Translations under genes and position numbers: made by a program
IMG/VR virus record: IMGVR_UViG_3300025585_000172
Location: 1-23,307 of that record
Origin: a virus
DNA: 23,307 nt
Direction: 5' to 3' (one strand)
Shown: piece after piece, positions 1 through 4,956 of the stretch
How the letters are laid out: every line of letters starts with the position of its first letter
Position numbering within the stretch: the stretch's first letter is position 1
Notes under the pieces: model-generated
What the model was told of the DNA's origin: nothing
Databases searched by the model: none
The model's input: only the letters and a program-made list of their open reading frames with translations

Positions 1-178
1 CGGTGTACGGATTCTGCCCGTTTTTACGGGACATTAGATCGGCGGTCTGAATCTTCACCATCGTGTCGTATAAAGCTGCTCGATCTTCGTTGCTCAAAGT
101 TTCGTACAGTAGAGCGATCGGACATCTAGCGCGGGGCGCAGGTTTGTCGGGTATCCCTAACGATTTTGCGAGGCTCAC
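1..178 (-). CDS. Partial small phage protein, 3' end beyond left edge (possible DNA-binding regulator)
   Basis: A minus-strand frame opens at a GTG (176-178) and stays open through 59 codons to the window edge, so the C-terminus is missing. The start is supported by GGAG four bases upstream (TTGGAGTGCTGTG). The visible protein starts MSLAKSLGIP and continues with a hydrophilic helical stretch containing ALLYETLSNEDRAALYDTM. The pattern of a Cys (residue 19) followed by an LxxxLxxEDRxAL helix recalls, from memory, small helix-turn-helix proteins of actinophages whose DNA-binding part lies further downstream; that part is not in the window, so the function is inference. It is separated from the lysis genes by a 157-base gap, which makes it the first gene of a new unit or the last of the lysis unit. 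Confidence 0.6.
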   Translation of the reverse strand, partial: MSLAKSLGIPDKPAPRARCPIALLYETLSNEDRAALYDTMVKIQTADLMSRKNGQNPYT

Positions 179-335
179 AGCACTCCAATCTGTTTATCAA
201 CGACAACAATAGTTGTTCGTCTTCTCTCCCTTTTGGCACTACCCGTGTCAGGTAGTGTCTGATTTCAGGGAACAGTTGACAGACATGGGAACACAAAGTC
301 AAGCATCCTTTACAAATTAGCCCTGTACGCTGGGG
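179..335. other. Noncoding gap between lysis cassette and left-edge gene
   Basis: No credible coding frame is present on either strand. It is the largest gap in an otherwise tightly packed window. It holds one clear inverted repeat (235-259) and, directly before the left-edge gene, the GGAG ribosome-binding site. A TTGACT-like hexamer occurs on the minus strand, but I found no convincing -10 partner at 16-18 bases. The gap may hold a promoter or processing site for the left-edge gene. Confidence 0.5.
235..259. repeat. Short inverted repeat in noncoding gap
   Basis: CACTACC (237-243) and GGTAGTG (251-257) are perfect complements around a 7-base loop. On the plus strand the stem extends outward by a G-T wobble and a G-C pair (235-236 with 258-259). 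No T-run follows on either strand, so it is not a standard intrinsic terminator. It could be an operator dyad, an RNA processing hairpin, or chance. Confidence 0.4.
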
Positions 336-530
336 TTATTCTTGGTGAGCGTGCCAGTCTATATGCTTGTCGAGGCGACGGCGAACAGTTTTCATGTCGT
401 CTCGTACTTCAGTCAGAATTTTCATTGACTGGCCGTGTTGCGCGGTGTTCCGTTGGTCAAGACGATGCAGGAACCACATCACCGGCCCGCCGATGAGGGC
501 TACGGCGATGGGTACAAGTATCGCTTCCAC
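336..530 (-). CDS. Small one-segment membrane protein of the lysis cassette
   Basis: A 64-residue protein starting at GTG, four bases after the stop of the preceding holin-like gene. Residues 3-21 form one hydrophobic segment (AILVPIAVALIGGPVMWFL). The rest is highly charged and probably helical (about residues 22-60), with alternating Arg/Lys and Asp/Glu. This layout, an N-terminal anchor followed by a soluble helix, is common among small actinophage lysis-cassette proteins (DUF2746-like from memory) and also resembles a minimal inner-membrane spanin. The basic residues right after the segment favour a cytoplasmic tail, which would argue against a spanin. The role is inferred from position, and the ribosome-binding site is weak, suggesting coupling to the upstream gene. 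Confidence 0.75.
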   Translation of the reverse strand: MEAILVPIAVALIGGPVMWFLHRLDQRNTAQHGQSMKILTEVRDDMKTVRRRLDKHIDWHAHQE

Positions 531-533
531 GGG

Positions 534-824
534 TCACTCGTCGTCGGAGTCGCGGTTTGCGATCTTCTTGGCTGCCCCGCCTGCGGCGAGTCCGGTGAGC
601 GCACCGCCGATCGAGAACGACAGCGGGCTGAGAACGTCCATGAACGCGAGATCGAGCGGGGCTGCTTCTTCAGGCTGGTAGACGAAGATGAGGGAGTACA
701 GCATCCCGAGGACGGTGAGTCCGAGAACGCCTGCGAGAGTGAGAATCAAGATAGCCCGGATGCGGGCTTCGATCTCACTTGGGGAGAGTCGTTGACGACG
801 GCGCGGGCTGTTTACGGGGGTCAT
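534..824 (-). CDS. Holin candidate, two membrane segments
   Basis: The 96-residue frame begins at ATG 824, preceded by AGGA six bases upstream (ACAGGAACCCCAATG). An in-frame TTG further upstream (857) lacks such a site. The N-terminus is basic (PRRRQR, residues 7-12), then two hydrophobic segments follow at about residues 24-48 (ILILTLAGVLGLTVLGMLYS) and 66-84 (a Gly/Ala-rich segment), with a charged end (KKIANRDSDDE). This matches the general shape of class II holins, which oligomerise in the inner membrane to release or activate the endolysin. Its first 50 bases overlap, in another frame, the lipoprotein gene that precedes it. It shares the cassette with a second two-segment protein, so which one is the holin and which an antiholin cannot be decided from sequence. 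Confidence 0.8.
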   Translation of the reverse strand: MTPVNSPRRRQRLSPSEIEARIRAILILTLAGVLGLTVLGMLYSLIFVYQPEEAAPLDLAFMDVLSPLSFSIGGALTGLAAGGAAKKIANRDSDDE

Positions 825-918
825 TGGGGTTCCTGTAATGGTCGGTGCAAGCTGCAAGCAGGCAGGCGGCCGCGACAGCGACGACGAGTCCTACTTGTAT
901 CCGCAGATGGTTTGCCAC
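775..918 (-). CDS. Out-of-frame overlapping small lipoprotein (spanin-like or exclusion lipoprotein)
   Basis: A 47-codon minus-strand frame starts at GTG (916-918) and ends at TGA (775-777). The translation has a short basic head (MANHLRIQ), a hydrophobic core (VGLVVAVAAACL) and a lipobox LAAC ending at Cys24, which would be lipidated after signal peptidase II cleavage. The mature part is only 24 residues and polar, with Pro-rich stretches (NPNDPRKQPAPSS). The 3' 50 bases overlap the next gene in a different frame. This size, overlap and lipobox recall Rz1-type outer-membrane spanins, but in a monoderm host the same protein would sit on the outer face of the membrane, as superinfection-exclusion lipoproteins do. 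No good ribosome-binding site precedes the GTG; the transcript may be leaderless (see the site at 926-931). It is too short for usual gene callers. Confidence 0.6.
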   Translation of the reverse strand: MANHLRIQVGLVVAVAAACLLAACTDHYRNPNDPRKQPAPSSTTLPK

Positions 919-925
919 GGGTATA

Positions 926-931
926 AGTGTA
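926..931 (-). promoter_or_regulatory. Promoter-like -10 site before the lipoprotein gene
   Basis: On the minus strand GTAGGGTACACTTATACCC contains TACACT, a plausible -10 element, in a gap between two genes. The core GTAGGGTA(C/T)ACT recurs before the small Lys-rich gene at 7683-7802. Transcription would start about seven bases downstream, essentially at the GTG of the lipoprotein gene. GGGTA and TACCC also form a 5-base inverted repeat. No TTGACA-like -35 is visible at 17 bases, so this is tentative. Confidence 0.3.
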
Positions 932-946
932 CCCTACTTTAGCAGT

Positions 947-1105
947 CTATTTGTCGTCTGTGAGACTGACTCCGAGGTACATCAGGATGGATGCGATGGC
1001 GCAGACGACCCCGATGTCGCGGGTTGTGCCGGACAGGGTGATGAGGACGAGGATGAGGCCGGCGAGCATAATCCCGGCCTCTAGGAAGATTCGAAAGTAT
1101 TTCAT
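947..1105 (-). CDS. Second small holin candidate, 52 residues, two membrane segments
   Basis: An ATG (1103-1105) overlaps the TGA of the preceding gene as ATGA, and the frame runs 52 codons to a TAG at 947-949. AGGA precedes the ATG (AACAGGAAAAAGCCATG). The protein starts MKYFRIFLEAG. It has two hydrophobic segments, at about residues 11-26 (GIMLAGLILVLITLSG) and 31-47 (IGVVCAIASILMYLGVS), separated by TTRD and ending TDDK. A very short loop between two membrane segments inside a lysis cassette fits a holin or antiholin. It lies directly after the endolysin and the secreted Ser/Thr-rich gene. The coding call is strong because start, ribosome site, overlap and hydrophobic layout agree; the exact role is inference. 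Confidence 0.75.
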   Translation of the reverse strand: MKYFRIFLEAGIMLAGLILVLITLSGTTRDIGVVCAIASILMYLGVSLTDDK

Positions 1106-2202
1106 GGCTTTTTCCTGTTTGGGGTGATTGCGACGACTCCCATTGTGACAGTTCCGGCTGTGACTGTGCGTCGTGTGCCGACATCTACGGCTGATCCGAG
1201 GGGAACATAGGTGTCAAATTGGCCGTCGAACACGTTGATTTCGGTTTCAAACGCTTCACGGATTTCGTCGGGGGCGTTTTGGACGGCTGCGACGACGGCT
1301 AGGGCTTCTTCTTCGGTGAGTTCGTCGGGGTTGATGGCATCGAAGATTTCGGCGGCTTGTTCGGGGGTGGCTTCTGCCAGCACTTCTGGGTCGGTGGCTA
1401 AGTCGGCCGCCTGTTCGGGCGTTATTTCGTCTGTGAGCGTCTCCAGCGGGTCGGCTGGGGGTTCGGTGGGGTCTGGGGCGGGGAGGCTGTCAGACGGCGT
1501 TTCAGAGGGTTCTGGGACGGTTTCGGTGGTTGGCGGGATGGTTGTTTCGGGACTGCTCGTAGGCGGCACGGTAGGCGGGATGGTAGATGTCGTCGTACTC
1601 GTCGTCTGCGGGGGTGGGGCAGGCAGGGTCGTCGTTGTTGACGGCTCTGAGGTAGGCGGCACGGTGCTGGTCGATGTCGTAGATGGAAGGGTTGGGGGCC
1701 ATGTTGTTACCTCGCTGGTTGTTGTGGTTTCCGGCAGGGTACTGGTTGTGCTTGTTGTGGTGGTGGATGGTTCGGTCGTCGTCGTACTGGTCGTGCTAGT
1801 TGTCGTCGTTGAGGGTTCTGTGGTTGTGCTGGTGGTGGGCTGGCTGGGGGTGGAGTTTGTGTCAACGACATACGATGTTCCATACCACGCCTCCGGGTTT
1901 CCACAGCAAACCCCGGCACGAAGCCGGTATTGCCCCGGCTCGACTGGGACTTGAAGGTACGAGTCCAGCCCGTAGTAATCGTCGTTTTGGGCGATCAGCG
2001 TGTTTTCAGAGTTGTACAGCCACAGCATTGAGTCAATCCCGTATTGGATTGCGAATGTGCGTACTGTGAATGTTGATGGTTCGTCAAATGTGAACCAGAT
2101 GTCGGTCGGGCCGGTGACGGTGACGGTGTCAGCGTGCGCCGGAGATGATGCCCATGTCAGGAACGTGAGGGCTAGGAGGGTGAGGCGAGGGAGATGCCTC
2201 AC
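1102..2202 (-). CDS. Secreted Ser/Thr/Pro-rich protein with beta domain and helical tail
   Basis: I chose the GTG at 2202, one base after the endolysin stop, because it yields a good signal peptide (MRHLPRLTLLALTFLTWASS, cleavage after AHA at residue 24). An ATG upstream (2247) lies inside the endolysin and would bury it. The 366-residue product has a beta-rich part (about 25-115) that resembles pre-peptidase C-terminal-type domains, with Cys99-Cys100. A Ser/Thr/Pro linker follows (about 117-230, mostly TTTT/STTST blocks with PP and EP). Then comes an acidic helical part with repeated TPEQAA units (about 255-320), a VFDGQFDTYVPLGS motif and a tail TVTMGVVAITPNRKKP that could anchor weakly in the membrane. 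The linker and tail look like actinobacterial surface proteins from memory. In a lysis cassette it may act on the cell envelope or be a moron gene; no enzyme motif is seen. Confidence 0.85.
   Translation of the reverse strand: MRHLPRLTLLALTFLTWASSPAHADTVTVTGPTDIWFTFDEPSTFTVRTFAIQYGIDSMLWLYNSENTLIAQNDDYYGLDSYLQVPVEPGQYRLRAGVCCGNPEAWYGTSYVVDTNSTPSQPTTSTTTEPSTTTTSTTSTTTTEPSTTTTSTTSTLPETTTTSEVTTWPPTLPSTTSTSTVPPTSEPSTTTTLPAPPPQTTSTTTSTIPPTVPPTSSPETTIPPTTETVPEPSETPSDSLPAPDPTEPPADPLETLTDEITPEQAADLATDPEVLAEATPEQAAEIFDAINPDELTEEEALAVVAAVQNAPDEIREAFETEINVFDGQFDTYVPLGSAVDVGTRRTVTAGTVTMGVVAITPNRKKP
1513..1854 (-). repeat. Low-complexity Thr/Ser/Pro-coding repeat
   Basis: This stretch encodes the linker at residues 117-230 of the secreted protein. 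On the plus strand it reads as a GT-rich tract (gttgttgtggtggt-type). Units such as EPSTTTTSTTST recur almost exactly, so slippage-driven length variation between related phages is likely. Confidence 0.8.
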
Positions 2203-2203
2203 T

Positions 2204-2938
2204 TCAACCGAACATTTTGGCCCATGTTGCAGGCCCGACAATTCCATCCGACTTCAAACCCTGCTTGGCCTGCCACAAGCGAACAACAGCATCGGTTTTA
2301 CGACCGAAATCTCCGTCGATCACCGGTTCACCGACGACTGCTTGAACGAGTTTCACCGCGTCACCTTTGCTGCCAAGTTTGATTGGTGTTCCGGGGTATT
2401 CAAACTTCAGTCCACCGGCCGGTGCGGGTGCAGGGGCGGGCGTGGGGGCGGGTGCGCCTCCGAGACTGGCGAACGCCTGCTCATAGTAAGCGGGATCGTC
2501 GGCATGAGCTGGTGCGATTTCGACGTGGAACCAGTCGCCTCCGGGGGCTGATCCGATGGACGGCTTCTTGTAGGTCGTCCAGACTGATCTGTCGCAACGC
2601 CATCCGCGTCCGTGCGGGGCAGGCCAGTAGTCGTGGATTTCTTCAACCAAGAACAGTTCGGCGTTGGCAACCCAGAAGTCCACAACCTGACAGGCGACGG
2701 CGTAGTCACCAAAACCTTTCGCCTTGTTTTTGCGCCATGAGAGGTCGGCCGCACGTCCGGTTCCGTGGACTGAGGGTCGTGGAGTAGCAAGGTTCGGATT
2801 GTTCATGTTGCGAACCGACCATGTTCCATTGTTCCACACGCCGTTGTTGAAATGTTTGATGGTGAGTTCAACAAACTTTTCGAGGCCGGCTCGTTTGCCG
2901 GTGGCGTTGCCGTCAAATCCTGTGTAGTTGCGTCCCAT
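2204..2938 (-). CDS. Endolysin: M15-type zinc peptidase plus peptidoglycan-binding domain
   Basis: The 244-residue protein has an excellent ribosome-binding site (AAGGAGCAAACATG). The catalytic part carries the SxHxxGxAxD signature of M15/VanY-like peptidases as SVHGTGRAAD (Ser56, His58, Gly61, Ala63, Asp65) and a later DWFHVE (His138, Glu140), which together would supply the zinc ligands and the catalytic acid. These enzymes cut peptide stems of peptidoglycan. A Pro/Ala linker (about 161-175, PAPTPAPAPAPAGG) leads to a peptidoglycan-binding type 1 domain (about 184-243) with IKLGSKGDAVKLVQ and DGDFGRKTDAVVRLWQ followed by DGIVGPATW. There is no signal peptide, so export depends on a holin, consistent with the two small membrane proteins just downstream. 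The call is firm; the exact bond cleaved is not. Confidence 0.93.
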   Translation of the reverse strand: MGRNYTGFDGNATGKRAGLEKFVELTIKHFNNGVWNNGTWSVRNMNNPNLATPRPSVHGTGRAADLSWRKNKAKGFGDYAVACQVVDFWVANAELFLVEEIHDYWPAPHGRGWRCDRSVWTTYKKPSIGSAPGGDWFHVEIAPAHADDPAYYEQAFASLGGAPAPTPAPAPAPAGGLKFEYPGTPIKLGSKGDAVKLVQAVVGEPVIDGDFGRKTDAVVRLWQAKQGLKSDGIVGPATWAKMFG

Positions 2939-2947
2939 GTTTGCTCC

Positions 2948-3937
2948 TTAGTTGTAGACGAGTGTTAGGCGACCTGAATTTGCGTCGCTAAACGGCGAAT
3001 CAAACACACGGTATGTTGAACCGCTACCACAACTTGTTGACGCAGTTCCGTCAACAGTTCCGTTGGAATAGCCCGGATACATGAACATTCCGAAATTTGA
3101 ATACACGGCGATGCGACCCAACGTCGCTGAAGTCAATGTGAACTCTCGCGCATTTCCTTGTGTTTGCGATGTGCCGGTCGTGTAATAAGTCGTGTCGTTG
3201 GCTGGTGCGCCAGACGGTTGAGACGCATAGTCGTGTGTTCCGAAAGCGACAACTGCGCTAGAGCATCCGTCTGCGCTACTACGGTAGGTACGAATAGTCC
3301 CGCTGTCCGGGGCATAACCCTTTGCAACAGCAGCAACACTTGTGCCGTAGAACCAATGCCCATATTGGTAGCCGTAAGTGCTGCTAATCCATCCCGAGAA
3401 GATGCTTCCTATGTTGCCCAAGTCGGAACGCCATCCACCTGTTGAACCGTATGTGCCATGACTGGTAGCCGTCACATAGAACGTGCCGAGCGGTTTCGCA
3501 TATGCAGAAGAAGCAGCTGAGGTGGTGGTGTTGTTCGCAGCGTCGGTGGCGACAGTACGGAAATAATGAATGTTTCCTCGATTGCCACTTGACACCGAAT
3601 ACGAATGGCTGCCACCCGAAGTAGAAATGCTTGTAACAGTCGACCAACTTGAATTGTTGGAAGAATATTGAAGATCATACGATGACACACCCGAACCAGC
3701 GTCGCTTGTAGACGCATAGTTGACTGTGAAACCGGGAAGGCTTTGATTCCAAGAAATTGATGTGATGCCGCCACCGGTCGGCCCGGTGTTGTCGTATTGA
3801 TATACCTGCTGCCAGCCGGAACCATTGTGCGCGTAAATGTTGGTGACACCCTGAAACGAACCGCCAGCATGAACATACGGGCGATCCGTACCAGTCAACT
3901 CCTGCCAACCAGAACCGTCGTGAACGTAAGTAGGCAT
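2948..3937 (-). CDS. Fibronectin-type appendage or adhesin protein
   Basis: The 329-residue product starts at an ATG that shares one base with the upstream stop (TGATG). Its N-terminus holds two related short units, VHDGSGWQEL and AHNGSGWQQV (about residues 5-14 and 35-44), a motif common in phage tail proteins. A fibronectin type III-like domain spans about 55-148 (GITSISWNQSLPGFTVNYAS, then VSSYDLQYSSNNSSWSTV and HYFRTVATDAANN). The remaining 180 residues are Gly/Ser/Tyr-rich and probably beta-structured, with no motif I recognise; this end may bind the host surface. It follows the decapeptide-repeat fibre and precedes the endolysin, so it is probably the last virion gene. The product is inferred to be an external tail component. 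Confidence 0.8.
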   Translation of the reverse strand: MPTYVHDGSGWQELTGTDRPYVHAGGSFQGVTNIYAHNGSGWQQVYQYDNTGPTGGGITSISWNQSLPGFTVNYASTSDAGSGVSSYDLQYSSNNSSWSTVTSISTSGGSHSYSVSSGNRGNIHYFRTVATDAANNTTTSAASSAYAKPLGTFYVTATSHGTYGSTGGWRSDLGNIGSIFSGWISSTYGYQYGHWFYGTSVAAVAKGYAPDSGTIRTYRSSADGCSSAVVAFGTHDYASQPSGAPANDTTYYTTGTSQTQGNAREFTLTSATLGRIAVYSNFGMFMYPGYSNGTVDGTASTSCGSGSTYRVFDSPFSDANSGRLTLVYN

Positions 3938-4956
3938 CAGTATTTGAACCAGATGTCCCCAGCAGAACCACCAGTCGGGGAGGAAGTCGAGATAGTCACA
4001 ACCGGGTTCGTGGAACCGGCGTTGGTGTACACGCCAGCCAACTTGGTGTAGGAGATAGCGGCCGACGCGTTCACGTCAGCGTTCACGATCGTGCCATCCG
4101 CAATCTTGGCTGACGTGACAGCCGAATCCGCAATCTTGGCGGTCGTCACATTCGCATCCAAAATCTTGGCGGTCGTCACAGCATCCGACGCGAGCTTGCC
4201 AGCAGTCACCGCCGTATCAGCGATCTTGCCGGTCGTCACGTTCAGATCGGTGATCTTTGCAGTAGTTACCGCGCTATCAGCCAGTTTCGCCGTCGTCACA
4301 TTGGCATCAAGAATCTTGGCGGTGGTCACCGAATCGGAAGCCAGTTTGCCGGCCGTAACGTTTGCATCCAAAATCTTGACAGTAGTGACAGCATCGGAAG
4401 CCAGTTCAGACGCGCCAACAGCACCAGCAGCGATCTCCGAAGAACCCACCGCATCAGCAGCGATCTTTGCAGAAGTAACAGCATCATCAGCAATACCGGC
4501 CGTCGCAACCTGACCCCACGCCAAACCAGTCGAAGCCGACGAGTCAGCCTTCAAAACATACGCGTTCGTACCGACAGCCAGACGAGCAAACGTCGAGGTG
4601 TCATGCGTCAGGATGTCACCCTTTGAGGTCATCGTGGCCGCCAACTCGTTCGCCTCATCAGCGTCAACAGCGGTGAAAACCGGGTAGACAACGGAACCAG
4701 CAGCGTGTTGAGCGGCGGTCGTATCATCTGCCCCGCGGGTCGTGACGTTCACCGTCGTGTCGGTAGCACCGGAACGGGTAACCAAAATCTTTTCTTCGTT
4801 CGCTGTACCCGGCTCAATCACCACATAAAACGGGTTGCTGCCATACGGCCAGCCGGTGTATGCGGCGATCACAAAGTTCGTCCCGTTGGACGCGAGCGTG
4901 CCGGTAATCGTGGTGGACGCTGCTCCACCCTTGTAGCTTCTGCGTGTCTTTGCCAT
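3937..4956 (-). CDS. Decapeptide-repeat tail fibre
   Basis: A 339-residue protein whose ATG directly follows the stop of the nozzle candidate (TAAATG). Residues about 12-95 form a beta domain with a TTVNVTTRGADDTTAAQHAA stretch similar to that of the connector candidate. Residues 160-289 are thirteen tandem decapeptides of the form VTTAKIxDxx with no change of register. The C-terminal 40 residues end in TGGSAGDIWFKY, a common end of phage fibre proteins. The repeats suggest a trimeric shaft. The neighbours are the nozzle candidate upstream and the fibronectin-like protein downstream, so it probably attaches to the tail and presents the adhesin. The fibre call is strong; the receptor is unknown. 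Confidence 0.88.
   Translation of the reverse strand: MAKTRRSYKGGAASTTITGTLASNGTNFVIAAYTGWPYGSNPFYVVIEPGTANEEKILVTRSGATDTTVNVTTRGADDTTAAQHAAGSVVYPVFTAVDADEANELAATMTSKGDILTHDTSTFARLAVGTNAYVLKADSSASTGLAWGQVATAGIADDAVTSAKIAADAVGSSEIAAGAVGASELASDAVTTVKILDANVTAGKLASDSVTTAKILDANVTTAKLADSAVTTAKITDLNVTTGKIADTAVTAGKLASDAVTTAKILDANVTTAKIADSAVTSAKIADGTIVNADVNASAAISYTKLAGVYTNAGSTNPVVTISTSSPTGGSAGDIWFKY
4090..4479 (-). repeat. Tandem 30-bp coding repeats (13 decapeptides)
   Basis: Thirteen contiguous units of 30 bases encode VTTAKILDAN-like decapeptides. Identical protein units (VTTAKILDAN) appear three times, while their DNA differs at synonymous positions, so the array is old and under protein-level selection and not freshly amplified. 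The register is perfect through the array. Confidence 0.9.

Noticed and set aside
939-1184. 81-codon minus-strand frame in the lysis cassette
   Set aside because: It is His/Arg/Pro-rich and overlaps two better frames (the secreted protein's end and the 52-residue two-segment protein), which have start, ribosome site and hydrophobic layout.
1211-1954. Plus-strand frame rich in Val/Gly/Ser
   Set aside because: It is the complement of the Thr/Ser/Pro linker gene; the low-complexity Val-rich product is explained by that.
2203-2247. Earlier ATG for the secreted protein
   Set aside because: It lies inside the endolysin gene and puts 15 extra polar residues before a clear signal peptide; the GTG at 2202 is preferred.
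4090-4479. CRISPR-like regular array
   Set aside because: The 30-base periodicity is coding and in frame (decapeptides); units are contiguous, without spacers.
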